Below are positions 1 through 10,347 of a DNA stretch of 33,917 nt, in pieces (position 1 is the stretch's first letter; every line of letters begins with the position of its first letter). Position numbers and translations under genes: made by a program. The notes beneath the pieces were generated by a model that saw only the letters and a program-made list of their open reading frames with translations, had not been told where the DNA came from and did no database searches. Location: assembly GCA_015680685.1 (NCBI GenBank), contig MNCI01002155.1, positions 154,754 to 188,670 on the forward strand, given 5' to 3'. This DNA is from Gnetum montanum. Its lineage: Eukaryota; Streptophyta; Gnetopsida; Gnetales; Gnetaceae.

Positions 1-1454
1 CCTTCTTCTTTTTCTACTTGTTCCAACAAGCGATGAACCTCATGGGATCTAAGTTCTGATAATCGCCCTTGGGCATAAGTCCCAAGGTTTCTCCTAGTCT
101 CATATCTGAGCCCATCTATGATGTGGCAGAGTTGATCCTGCTGTGCATAACCATGGCCTGGGCAATGATGTAACAATGCATAGTATCGAGCCATGGCAGC
201 ATCCAAGGGTTCATGAATACCTTGCTTCCATCCTTGTATGTGCTTATGCAAATTGGACACTCTAGAGTACGTCTGATACTTATCGTTGAAGAGTTCTAGC
301 ATCGTACTCCACCTCCTAATGGTTTCCAGTTCTAAGGACCAGTACCAACTCTCTGCTTCCTTGATGAGTGTCCTGGGAAAAAAATTAAGTTTTTACCACT
401 CATTTTCTATGTTTTGCAAGGCATAGGCATCGTAGAATGCTTGTAAATGATGCTGCGGATCAGCGTTGTATCCCCCCTCAAAGTGTGGGATGTTATTCAT
501 GTCTAAACACTTGATCCGACTATCTTTTAAATGCCTTGTGGGAATTCTTACTGCCTCTGTTATGTTGAGCATACTTCAGGTTGCAAGTAGGGGCTCATCA
601 TGATCATCTCTTTCATGACGTCTGTGATGTCTTCATTGTTCCCTAATTTCCCTTCGTTCATGCCCGTGTCCTCTCTCTCGACTCTCTCGTCGAGGTCTCT
701 CATTTTTATTACCTCTATCCTCTTCGTTATGCCCTTCATGATGGTTGCGTACAAATGTGGAAGGGGAGGGTGAGTGATGTGAAGAAGGGGAAGAAGAAGG
801 AGAACCATCATCATGATGATGTTTCCTACCTTCTCTTCGGTTATCCCTACCCCAATCATGGTGATGATCAAAGTGCTCGTCCTTATCTTTTGTTGTTGTT
901 CCCTCTTTGAAAAGCTAGTGTTCAAGGGCATCAGAACTAGGGTTGTGTATCGTTGAGCATAAGTTCTGATACCCAACCTCCTCACCATCATCAAAAGGAG
1001 GAACATCTCTTGTTAGAGAACCTGTGATAATGGGTTTATCATCTCCTATTTCGCTAAGGACGTGTGGGCCTTTGCCCTTCAACAAGGTATGTTGGCTCTC
1101 CTACCTTGAGTCCCTGATATGTTGTGCTTCTGTGGGATGATAATCCCTCATATCAAAGTCTTCCACAATGTATTTAGCAAATAATTCTATCATGCTAATC
1201 TGTGTCAAATCATGGAAGAGCATGTTAGGGACTAATCGATTTGGGGGTAACACGATGTTACCTTGTAGATCTCTCCATCGCAGCTGTTTGTCTTGATGGA
1301 GGATAAAGGTAAAGTCTAGAATATACTCATTAGGATGAGTATAGACTATCTTGTATTGTTTAGGACTTGGCTGATTTTGGTTATGTGTTTTATGTTGTCG
1401 ACTGTCTTTAGTATTAGTCCTAGGTGGTGAATTACTTTTGCGAGAAGAAGACAT
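1..1454 (-). pseudogene. gag: Athila-lineage Gag, 3' end off the window (element A)
   Basis: Capsid/nucleocapsid polyprotein of an LTR retrotransposon, which would package element RNA in cytoplasmic virus-like particles. Reading leftwards from the ATG at 1454 (MSSSRKS), a single frame runs to the window edge. The N-terminal block (HPNEYILDFTFILH, then DMRDYHPTEAQ) matches the gag of the complete element at 26933 (HPNEYVPDFTFILH, DYRDYHPMEAQ). The Retrotrans_gag core follows at about 420-30 (FFPRTLIKEAESWY, IHEPLDAAMARYYALLHHCPGHGY). In-frame stops lie at 1103-1101, 578-576 (where the relative has Trp) and 395-393. No frameshift was needed to join the blocks. It sits directly downstream of a PBS and LTR in the same orientation. 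The zinc knuckle and pol, if present, lie beyond base 1. Confidence 0.85.
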
Positions 1455-1575
1455 TTTTATCAGTGTGCTAATTTTACCGTTATATAATTTTTCATCTTGA
1501 TTAACCCAAAGGTTCATTTAGGCTCCCAACGATGTGAGTAATATCCTATGTTCTATTTAGCACACAAACACTTAG

Positions 1576-1593
1576 TCCTCGGCAATGGTGGCA
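1576..1593 (-). other. Primer binding site, tRNA-Asp type, degenerate (element A)
   Basis: On the minus strand this reads TGCCACCATTGCCGAGGA, a decayed match to TGGCGCCGTTGCCGGGGA, the complement of the 3' end of plant tRNA-Asp. It is one base from the LTR end, exactly as in the complete element at 27081-27098. Confidence 0.75.
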
Positions 1594-2462
1594 ATGATGA
1601 GTGGCGAGGTACCCCTACATTCAACCATACGAAACGAGCATAGCACATGTGATCCAGTCGAACTCCATAGACTAAGTGCCTACACGCCCCATGGAACACT
1701 TAGGGTTAATTATTTGTTGGCTTCCTAGACTTACTTGTAGTTGTTACGGTGTATGGTTAAGTAAGTCTGAGGTATATGATTTTTATAGTCTTTTATGTTT
1801 TATGTCTCCTATGTTATCAAGGTGAAGGGTTGAGAAACTAATTACTAACTCTAACTAATGAACTAAGTCTAAATTAACCTAGCGTCAGCATCCGTTCCCA
1901 CTTACCGTACACACCTTGAACAGATGCAACCGTGGCTACCAAACACTAATCGTCACTGGGATTACCATGCGTAACGCACGTGCTTGAAGTGGTCGTACTG
2001 AGGCACTTAACTAGGAGGAAAGGGTTGAGAGAATCTAATCTAGCCTAAGTGCGATGAACAGCCAATTCCTTGATTATCCGTACACATCATTTGTGCACGA
2101 GTACCACTAGGATTACTAAGCGCAGATCATGGATACGCCACTGGGTTACCAAGTAGTCACACTTAGATGCTCGTAATCAAGTCGTAGTCATTTTGCATTC
2201 TAGGAGTTTAAGGGTGAGAGAGAAAGTAATAAATAGCATTAAAATAAAATCCTATTCCATGCACTACAAGGTTTATCTAGGAAGTTCGTCTTTATTGCCG
2301 TACACAACTTGTGTTCAGGTACAATGTTGCTCGAATAAAGATCCATTCACTTTAGGACTCTTACTGCTGGCACATGGAAAATATTCTATCTCTGGAGTGA
2401 TCAATCTGCCAAAGTTTCCCTACTTTTAGCCTAGGATGAGGAAACAAGGGAGAGCCACCTCT

Positions 2463-2470
2463 TATTTATA
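2463..2470 (-). promoter_or_regulatory. TATA box of LTR A
   Basis: TATAAATA on the minus strand, at the same place relative to the palindrome array and the AATAAA signal as in the related LTRs. Confidence 0.6.
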
Positions 2471-2486
2471 GATGTGACGGCACACC

Positions 2487-2544
2487 GCGATATCGCGTAT
2501 GTGATATCACAGGGGATGCGATATCACGACGGCTGCGATATCGC
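2487..2544 (-). promoter_or_regulatory. U3 array of GCGATATCGC palindromes (LTR A)
   Basis: Four copies start at 2487, 2501, 2518 and 2535. The first and last are perfect GCGATATCGC, and the middle two have G-to-A or C-to-T changes. Steps are 14, 17 and 17 bp, immediately upstream of the TATA box. The same array with five copies occurs in the solo LTR. Such U3 repeats are candidate enhancer or regulator-binding sites, but no binding protein can be inferred from sequence. Confidence 0.6.
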
Positions 2545-2550
2545 GCAAGC

Positions 2551-3190
2551 TTGATATTACCTATGCAATCAACTTTATAAGCTAATTTATGAATGCTCTA
2601 AAAACCCATCACATGGAAGTTGCTAATAGAATACTTAGATACTTGAAGAAATTACCTAGTGAAGAATATAAATGAAGATAAAAAAAACATGATGATAACT
2701 GATTTAGTAAAGATGATTGGATTGGTAGTTACATTAATAAATAATTGACAATAGGATACTATGTTTTTAGTGGAGAAAATCTTATTGGATCAAAAAGAAA
2801 AATGTAGAGTGCTTTTCCAAGGTCAAATGCTGAAGTTTAAAATAAATCCATGGCTCCTAAAAGTAGTGAACTAATTTGTCTAAAATCTTTTCTTAAAGAC
2901 ATGGGTATACAAGTCTCAATTCCCATTAAAATATGCAATAATAATCAGGCTGCCATACATATTTCTCATCATCTTAGTTTGCATGAGAGAACAAAGCACA
3001 TAGAAGTTGATTATCATTTTATTCGAGAGAAGGTTCAAGGAAAAAGTATATGTACTTTACATATCTCTAGTAAAGATTAGCTTCTTGATATTTTTACTAA
3101 AGTAATTTTGAAATTAAGGTTTTATGAGATCTTTGCCAAGTTTGGCTTCATTAATATATATATATATATATACACACATCTCAACTTGAG
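2551..3190 (+). pseudogene. Ty1/copia RT C-terminus and RNase H fragment
   Basis: This is the C-terminal end of a copia polyprotein, whose RNase H removes the RNA strand during reverse transcription. It starts at LDITYAINFIS, the conserved RT tail (RPDITYAVNLVSQFM in relatives). FMNALKTHHMEVANRILRYLKK follows, then a broken RNase H core, CNNNQAAIHIS, HERTKHIEVDYHFIREK at 2930-3040 and DIFTKVI near 3090. Stops interrupt it at several points, for example TAA in place of the Gln before FMNA. Everything upstream of the RT tail is missing at the junction with LTR A. The part from MAPKSSEL (2850) to 3080 is still open. Confidence 0.85.
3151..3178. repeat. (TA)n/(CA)n microsatellite
   Basis: A run of TA dinucleotides followed by ACACAC lies within the last codons of the copia fragment and shifts between possible frames there. 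Confidence 0.8.
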
Positions 3191-3513
3191 GGAGAGTATC
3201 AAATACTTGCAAATTTCTATTTTATCAAACTTTGATAGTTGCGTCTATTGAAAGCATTATCATAGTCAAAACTTATAGGAAAATAATTATAATATACAAC
3301 TATGATGTTATTACAAATTATCTCAAGATAGCCATCACAAGCATGTCTTTCTTGTTTACAAATACAAAGAATATGTAAGCATTTGTGTGATATGAAATAA
3401 AAATATATGTCATGTCATTTATTAATGAAATATTTTATCCTTACCTTGGTTTTTTTGTCATGTCAAGTTATTCTTTCCTTCTTTACATAATCTTTTGATT
3501 ACCAAAATCTAAC
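3188..3513 (+). repeat. Probable copia polypurine tract and 3' LTR
   Basis: GAGGGAGAG (3188-3196) directly follows the copia C-terminus, where the polypurine tract is expected. The following ~317 bp begins TATCAAAT (possibly a decayed TGTC) and ends ATCTAACA, a usual copia LTR end. There is an ATGAAATAAA-like polyadenylation region near 3400. No second copy is in the window, so the boundaries are inferred. Confidence 0.45.
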
Positions 3514-3959
3514 ACTAACATTTTATTGCATCTATAGATCCTCTAAATCTATTAGATTTATTATTAGTTTTGAAAACCTTATTAGGAAAAGTACTAAGCA
3601 TTCTTGGTAACCATTGGAACAAAGCAACCAAATTTACAAGTGTAATATTTTATCTATGTCTAATGTGTTCCAATGTAAAACATTATAAGAAAATATGGCA
3701 TTTATCTTCAATGTTATTTGTATGGCATAATTGGCATTTTCATGAGGAATTTTATGGCATCGGCCCTATTTTGACTCCCAAATTATGAGATTGATTTGGT
3801 GTATTATGCATCATAACTAATGAGAAATAGTAGCAAATAAATAATTTTCTTTTGAATTAAGGTAATTCCAAATATTATTCAAATAGAAATGTTTTTTTCC
3901 TTCTATATTTTCCCAAAGTTTTTGTTATACTAATTTTACCAAATTATGTACTTGGTAAT
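3514..3959. other. Unassigned AT-rich stretch
   Basis: No convincing coding similarity on either strand. It may contain the decayed 3' end of the LINE that lies to its right, but I see no clear C-terminal LINE motifs or poly(A) tail. Confidence 0.4.
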
Positions 3960-5800
3960 AATTATAATAGAGAATGTACACTTGAATATTCTATTTATTA
4001 AGTCATAAAACTTTATCATGAAGTTAACCTTTATCATATGTTTCCATCATCACTTTTTTGGAATATTTATCCAATGAAGATGTAGAAATATTTTTGGCAT
4101 AGGCTATAAACTAACAAATAACTTTAACCTTTAATGGCATCATCTTTGCTTCAAGAAGCATAATATCATATTGTATGTCTCTTTACTTTAAACTCATCAA
4201 GTAAAAAATACTTTAAATTTTCTTCTATTTGTTTACAATATTCATTTAATAGAGTAGAATCCCATATAACATGCCCATAAGGAATAGTAGGCTCAACAAT
4301 GGCATGATAAAGTTGTTTTTAAATATTCCAAGATAGAATATATTCCTTCTTATATTTTATTTTTAAAGGAAACAAGGCTTTCATACCACTTGGAACTCTT
4401 TGAGTAATGCACTGATCCCATTTATAATAAGAGGAGCATTCTAGACCTACATATTTGTATGAAGAAATTATATCTACATATTCATATTCTATAGTAAAAT
4501 TGTACATCTTATTCATATCCAAAAATCATAATTTTTATTTTGGGACATTAACTTTTACTCAAAAGTCATTAACCATATTAAGTATTTGCTACTATGCTTT
4601 AAATTTGAAATTAACAAAACATCATTAGAATAGAGTAATAGTAAAATAAGATTACTTCCAATTGTAATTGTAAAATAAGTTAGTATTTTATGCATCCATT
4701 CTTCTAGTTCATCATTAAAAATGCCATACAAAGTAGAAGAAAGAGGATATCCTTATTTAACACTAATAAAATCAAGATAATCATTAATTAAAGGCTTAAT
4801 ATTCATCCTACCAAGGTAGGATCATGGAAGGATAGTAGATGAGCAAAAGTATAATCTCTTTCGAGTGGTTGCACCTAGGTTTGAAGCCAAGTCTTGAGAC
4901 TTGAGAAACAAGCATTTTACCATCACTCAAAAGATGTAATTTGGATGTGTGATTTAATTTCTAATCCTACTTATACAGCAAAATTTAACTTCTTCTAGAT
5001 GACATTCTATACTAATAACCCTCTGCATTAAAGCATTTCTCCACATAAGTTATTTATATTAGCAATGCTTCCTAATGTTGATTTTTTATCCTTTTCAATG
5101 TGCCATCAAAAGACATGAACAATATATTACCATTGTATGAAAATCTTCTATTCTATCATTGTTATGAAACAAAGTTTGATAAAATTTTTTAATATGTTTG
5201 AGGAAAAAAGCATAGTTTCTTCTTCTCTCACTTTGAAATAAATAGCAAAAATGGTTGGGATATTTTTTCATCATTTCTAGTAAACTATTTTGTCTTTGTC
5301 TAATAAATTATTTCTTCTTAATTTGAATCATAATCTTATATGCCTTGATAGTCTCTAGTGAGTTATGAGTCTTGAATAAAATTCTAGGTATTTTACATTC
5401 TTAGTCAAGAAATTGTTGATTGTTTATATTTTAACCTTTGAAAATATAGGATAGTTGTGATTATAGTTTTTGGAAGACTCATGGATTCTAAATCTTTCAA
5501 ATTTCATTTTAAAATTTCTATATAATTTTTGTTGTTATTCTGAAGTGCTTTTGCATCATAGAATATATTGTATATTTCTTAATAACATGAAGTATAAAGG
5601 ATGATGCTAAAATTCACTTATTTGTTCTTCCACTTCAAAGCATTTGATGTTGTTAACATTGTCTAGGCTAGAAAGAAGAAAATCAATATTGAAGTTGCCT
5701 CATGATCCTACAAAATTGAGGCCAATTGATTTTGGATATTTATTGATGTTATTTTGAACTAATAGATTGAGTCCTTGTTCCCATGCTAATAAATTTTTTC
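3960..5800 (-). pseudogene. LINE (non-LTR retrotransposon): endonuclease end and reverse transcriptase, decayed
   Basis: ORF2 remnant of a plant LINE, whose protein nicks target DNA and primes reverse transcription. Reading leftwards, the endonuclease C-terminus lies near 5780-5600 (NIDFLLSSLDNVNN, then EFxHHPL where SDHxPL is expected). The RT core is near 4765-4600: VK, a stop in place of Gln, GYPLSSTLYGIFNDELEEW, then LLLYSNDVLLIS, where the catalytic YADD-type motif has become YSND. The region after the catalytic motif has a YKYVGLECSS-like block near 4450 and KWDQCITQR near 4410, followed by a decayed thumb. Many stops and frameshifts are present. Residues at both catalytic centres are changed, so it is dead. 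Family is secure; exact ends are not. Confidence 0.75.
4813..4936 (-). mobile_element. Possible tRNA-derived SINE inserted in the LINE
   Basis: The minus strand reads GATGGTAAAATGCTTGTTTCTCAAG and then GGCTTCAAACCTAGGTGCAACC. The spacing and content resemble a tRNA head with degenerate A and B boxes. The stretch interrupts the LINE RT just upstream of its KQGYPLS motif, between GRMNI and the preceding residues. A GTAGGAT(N)A string is found on both sides (near 4803 and 4958), compatible with a target duplication, although a short palindrome at the left end complicates that reading. Confidence 0.35.
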
Positions 5801-6045
5801 TCTTGGAACTTAAAAGTTTATCTTCCAAGCACTAATGCTATTCTTCACTTTTCTCATATTCTAAAAATCCTTAAGGATTGAAATCAACATTGAATTCCAT
5901 AACTTATGTAAATAAAAATTTAGATATAACTTGAACTTTTAGATTTAGAGGTTAAACTCTTGTAAACTTATGTAAACAAAAATTTAGATATAATTTAAAA
6001 AAATTTATCTTCAAACTAGCAAACCATACCCTCTCTATGTGTTAT

Positions 6046-6900
6046 TTAGTAGATGTAGCTAGAGGCACTAAAAGGGGAGGTGAATTAGGACCTCACAAAA
6101 AATTCAAATTAAATGAAGACTAGAAGAATGACCAATTGAAAGCCCCAAAGAAACTAATTGTAGAAAAGAGTAAACAGACATTGAGTTTTTAAGTTGGTAG
6201 ATTGGTTGGCCTACCTCCACCATAAAACTCTCTACAGATCCTAAGGGCAGAGTAATTCTATTAATAAAAAAAAAGTAAGGCTTCTTTTACAATCCTAGAT
6301 TGAGCACAACCATCAAGTTCAAACTCACAAAAATTCACTCTCTTAGCATAGAGAAAGAGAAAAATACTCTACCTTGTCTCAACATAGAGACTCAAGAGTT
6401 ACCAAGCTTTTTGAGAAAAAGAAAACATAACTTTTACAAAGAAGATATATAGAAAGATATTGAGAATAAGAGAAGAAGCACAGAAGAAGAAATTCTAGTT
6501 CAAGCATGAGGTAAAAAACCAGAATACTGTAGCTAAGCCAAAGAGCTTCAATTTATAGCCAATATTATTTTTAGCCATTTTTAGAGTTGTTCATTAAGTC
6601 ATTGCTACAATGCTAGAGAAGCATGAGTAGTAAGCTATAACCATTACCATTCCATTGGAAGAGTAGCTGAAGAAGATGTAGCTGTATCTGTTACATCTTA
6701 GCTTCAATTACTACATTTGGTATGAGCTTGAGGTGAGCATTAAAAGCTTGATAGAGGAGGAAGAAATCTATCTCATTTTTGGTGCTAATGGTTCTTACAC
6801 TTCCCATGGAAATAACAAGCTCTACTTATATTGGAGGTAATGGCTCTTTAAGCTTCAACTAACAACTTCCCTATTTTTATTAATGTGGTTAGGCTTGCTT
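6046..6900 (-). repeat. LTR-like segment, minus orientation
   Basis: The minus strand has GGCTATAAATTGAAGC (TATA box at 6557-6550), a long 5'-leader-like stretch, AATAGAATTACTCTGCC and then CTAATTCACCTCCCCTTTTAGTGCCTCTAGCTAC. The CACCTCCCCTTTTAGTGCCTCTAG block is typical of the U5 end of plant LTRs. No TGGTATCAGAGC-type PBS follows, and no second copy is visible. It is therefore a truncated or solo LTR of unknown family, and its upstream (U3) limit near 6900 is arbitrary. Confidence 0.5.
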
Positions 6901-7391
6901 TCATAGTAGTACAAAGTCTAGCTTTTTCATATAATATCTCTTTTTAGTATAACCTTATAATGCATCTTTTATTTCTACTAATATGGCATCGTTTTTTTGG
7001 TGTAGCTTGTATAGAATCAAAATCTTGTTCTAAATTGTTTCTTGCTTTAAGAGGGCTATTAAAGCCAACTTATATCCTTTGCTACAGGCTTTCCTTCCAC
7101 TTGTGTTGACATGGCAATAAGCTATTTAAAGAAAATTTAAAGCTTTTTGATTCTTGTAGCTTTTCTATTTCTGAAAAAAATAAGCTTTCTTCGGCATGTG
7201 GTAAAAGGAGTTGATGTGGTAGAGCTATTTTGGAAGAGCTTTGTGGAGATCGAGAACTTACAAGAGTAGTTAAATAAGTTCCATCAATTAAATCTCAAAA
7301 TTTCATACAAATGTATGTGGTTCCCCAACTTGGGTACATTTACACTTGGAGGATAGAATCCTTGCATGCCTCTGGAAATTATTTCTTTAAA

Positions 7392-7600
7392 AATGTGGTT
7401 TCAAGGGCACCAAAACCTTTACAAAGTTTGAGCTCCCTAAGGGGTGTTTTCACATAGAAACACATTCAATCCCATAAGGTCCCAACAAGCTTAAAATGTG
7501 GCTTCAAGGATCCCACAACCTTTATAATAACTTGAGCTTCACACAGGGTGTTTTCTCTCAAGAAACATACCCAACCCTATAAGCTCCCAACAAGCTTAAG
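7392..7600. repeat. ~103-bp tandem duplication
   Basis: Two diverged copies start AATGTGG at 7392 and 7495. Both contain a TTCAAGG block, ACCTTTA, a GGGTGTTTTC block, an AAACA-C-CAA-CC block, and TCCCAACAAGCTTAA at the end. A third, more decayed copy may begin at 7600. Nothing coding is seen around it. Confidence 0.75.
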
Positions 7601-7894
7601 AGCTGCCTTTCCACAAGATGCACATCAACCCTGTAGAGCTTACAAGGAGAGAGAAAAAAAAGATTAAAGAGAGAGCGTACTCAAATTACAAATTCCTTGC
7701 TTTGAGGATCTCAACAATTACAATGCTTAGCTCAAAAAAGATAAAGAATTAAAGAATAAATTGATTTACAAGATGTGTCCAATTAAGGAAATATTTGTAT
7801 GAATAGTACTTATTCATTTCATAAAGATATCAATTCTTGCATAGCTTGTGTCCTTGTCAAATAATGGTTGGGGTTCATACAATGGCTAGAAAAT

Positions 7895-8075
7895 GGCTAG
7901 TTGGGATGTCTCATTTGAGCTTGGGATGTCTTACTAACTTTTAGTTGCTTGCAAGTGGGATGTCTCACATAAAACATCTTAACTGTACTTCGGAAATTTG
8001 CTATTTTTCTAGGATGTCTCACTTTAGATCTGAGCTTTTCAATAGGAACATCTGCTATTCCTATGGGATGTCTTG
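7895..8075. repeat. Array of GGGATGTCT motifs
   Basis: GGGATGTCT or close variants occur near 7903, 7923, 7957, 8013 and 8065, with AACATCT in between. This resembles the short-motif arrays in U3 of plant LTRs, and it is the reverse-complement counterpart of the GAGACATCTT array in the Tat LTR at 31981-32080. It probably marks another LTR remnant with unresolved limits. Confidence 0.5.
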
Positions 8076-8110
8076 ACAATTGCCGGAACATCTTCTCTCA
8101 ACTTCTAGAC

Positions 8111-8939
8111 GTCATGCATCTTTGTGATTCCCCTTAGACTATTACAATCTTGGTTGACACTTTGTCACTTCAGATTAACAAATCAACTTTCATCTTGATC
8201 TTAACATGTTCTTTGTCAAGTTTTGAGTTTTCCAAGATTTCACACAATTTCCAAATTTTCCATTTTACAAGGTTTTGATAGACCAAATGGTCAACACTTT
8301 GTAGAACCAAAAATTGGTTCTAAAGTTTGATTCTATGAGTTGATGTGGCAAGGTACCCAATGTAGTGATGGAAAAAATTGACATTGGAAGAACTGAAAAT
8401 TTCCATGTGAAACAATTTAACTCTTGGATCCATAGGCCTCAAAAGGATCCAGAGCATTTGAAATGATCTTGCTGATCACTTGAGGACTTAAAGGATTTAT
8501 TATTGAATGTTAAAAATAAGAATAAGAAAAATGTATGTAAAATTCTAATGTTGATATTAGAATAGAGAAAAAGTGAAACAATATGAAAAAAAAGAAAATG
8601 TAAACTTTGTATTGAATACCACAAACAATAGTTCAAGAATAGGTTTTGAATGATACAGATTAGGGCTTTTAAAAAGCATGAGAATAGATAGTTTTTTAAT
8701 GACTAATGCAGGGTGTAGGGTGTGCTTTGCACTTTGAACTACACTTCTCTCCTAATAGATCCACATTACACTCGTTGTTGCTTCAAAAACTATTACTCTA
8801 ATGATCTATGATAGGAGGGGAAGGCTATGGACTCTTGAAATCCTACATTGCTCCAAAATTTACAAGTTCAACTCAATGCAAAATGATCCAAAAGTCCTGA
8901 AAACTCTGTTGATTCTTGCTTAAGTAGGTCATCAATTTG
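8111..8939. other. No gene recognised
   Basis: AT-rich sequence with many stops in all frames. No protein family, RNA gene or terminal repeat is recognised. Confidence 0.4.
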
Positions 8940-9260
8940 TTGATTCTCCACCAATGTGATTCTAGCTTATTTTTGATATTCCTTGCAATATTTTTGATAC
9001 TTTTGATGTCCAAAATATGTAGCATGTGAACCAATAGTGTATTTTACTTTTTGGACTTTAAATTATAGCGTATTTGGTACTTTTCACCACCGAAAACTCT
9101 AGCGTATGAACTACCAACATTTTTGAATTTTTGGGCTTGAAACACCAATGTATATGACACTTTTCACCATAAAAAATTGCAACATATTGACCACCAATGT
9201 GTGAAATTTTTGTTGCCAAATTTGCAGCATATTTGGGCTATTTTCATGGTCCAAATTCCA
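8940..9260. repeat. Degenerate tandem-like repeats
   Basis: Strings such as CCACCAATGTG, TTTTTGATACTTTT, TTTTCACCAC and GCAGCATAT(T/G) recur at irregular intervals of about 40-60 bp. This suggests an old minisatellite with a unit roughly CCAATGT...CTTTTCACCA...GCAxCATAT. No coding content is supported. Confidence 0.45.
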
Positions 9261-9387
9261 ATGTAGAGGTAATTTTATCTCCACACACTGCTCCACATGG
9301 TAGCATAGATGAAATTCATAGCTTGTTGGTTGTAAATTCATTTTGCACATCAAAAATTATCCAACACTTTATTAGAACAAGGCCATA

Positions 9388-9970
9388 GGATAGGATTTTT
9401 GATGGAAAAATAAGATAATTGTTTTTGCCTTTAAATTCCCATCAAATTACAATGTAAACTTTTACTTTAAGGCTTTTTATCTATCACATGAATTTTCTTC
9501 AATGTGTTTCATTGGCCCTTCTTTTTTGATGTTTGGATGATTGACCCAAGAGACATTAACAAAGAATGCAAAGCACCTACATAGGTTTATCATCAATGCT
9601 TCCTCTCCACATTTACTTTTGTCACTATTGAATCATGCCAAGGAGTGCTCATGATGGTAAAATTAGGTCATAATGTAATGTCGAGAGTTTGGGGTGAGAT
9701 TAATGCTACATTAATTATTAGACATTGGTTACATTGGCTAACAAGGAATTCTAGATGCTGACATCATAGTTATGAGATGGCGGTGACATGTTTCACTTGG
9801 TAACAAGGTCTTCATGCTTGAATTGCTGGAATTGTTGTTTACTGGATGATGTTTTGAGGAACCAACACTTTGTTCTTAGACTTCTTTGGATACTTGGCTC
9901 TTTTCTTTTTATTTTAGAGTCATTTTTTTCAACTTGTATTTCTTGGAAATTTGCTTCCCCCCCTTTTTTA
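9388..9970. other. No gene recognised, left flank of solo LTR
   Basis: Non-repetitive AT-rich sequence ending in a C/T tract (CCCCCCTTTTTTA) that supplied the AGGGG target site. Nothing coding is supported. Confidence 0.4.
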
Positions 9971-9975
9971 AGGGG
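9971..9975. other. Target site duplication AGGGG, left copy
   Basis: AGGGG directly precedes the TGATGA end of the solo LTR and is repeated directly after its TCATCA end at 11052-11056. Confidence 0.9.
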
Positions 9976-10000
9976 TGATGAGACACGACCTGCATGTGCC

Positions 10001-10078
10001 GCGATATCGCGTAAGCGATATCGCGGCCGCCGCAATATCGCATCCCATGCGATGTCGCGTCTTCTCCTGCGATATCGC
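10001..10078 (+). promoter_or_regulatory. U3 array of GCGATATCGC palindromes (solo LTR)
   Basis: Copies start at 10001, 10015, 10032, 10049 and 10069, at steps of 14, 17, 17 and 20 bp. Three are perfect; two have one changed base (GCAATATCGC, GCGATGTCGC). The array ends 17 bp before the TATA box. The conserved spacing in LTR A argues that it is functional U3 structure rather than chance. Confidence 0.65.
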
Positions 10079-10094
10079 GTCCCGCTGCCATATC

Positions 10095-10102
10095 TATAAA
10101 TA
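10095..10102 (+). promoter_or_regulatory. TATA box of solo LTR
   Basis: TATAAATA. The AATAAA signal lies about 170 bp downstream, as in the other LTRs of the group, which gives a plausible U3/R layout. It would drive transcription rightwards into 11057 and beyond. Confidence 0.6.
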
Positions 10103-10268
10103 AGAGGCGGCACTCCCTTCATTGCCAAATCCTGGCTAGAAGTAGCGAAGCTCTGGCAGATTGATCACTCCAGAGTTAGAATTTTTCCCATGTGCCCGCA
10201 GTAGGAGTCCTAGAGTGAACGGCTCTTTATTCGAGCAGCTTGTAACCTGAACCCAAGTTGTGTACGGC

Positions 10269-10274
10269 AATAAA
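10269..10274 (+). terminator. LTR polyadenylation signal AATAAA
   Basis: AATAAA within GGCAATAAAGACGAAC. The same block occurs in LTR A (2296-2291) and in both LTRs of the complete element (15539-15534 and 27697-27692, minus strand). Confidence 0.6.
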
Positions 10275-10347
10275 GACGAACTTGATTGGATAAACCTTGC
10301 AGTACATGGTTTTATTGTTGTTTATTTACTGCTTTCCTAGTGCGCAC

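Larger units (their letters stand above)
1595..2550 (-). repeat. 5' LTR of Athila-lineage element A, outer end truncated
   Basis: It begins on the plus strand with TGATGAGTGGCGAGG. This is the reverse complement of the inner end of the solo LTR at 9976-11051 (CCACTCATCA), and the two share long blocks throughout, including the region around the polyadenylation signal. It carries a minus-strand TATAAATA box (2470-2463), an AATAAA signal (2296-2291) and four GCGATATCGC-type palindromes. The expected outer TCATCA end is absent. At about 2550 the sequence changes directly into copia reverse transcriptase, so the U3 tip of roughly 25 bp has been lost. Confidence 0.85.

Noticed and set aside
560-1006. 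148-codon open frame on the minus strand
   Set aside because: It is a shadow: the gag frame of element A passes through here in another frame, matched block by block to the gag of element D.
2551-2571. LTR A extending to an AATCA end at 2571
   Set aside because: These bases translate as the conserved copia RT tail (DITYAIN), so the LTR must end by about 2550.
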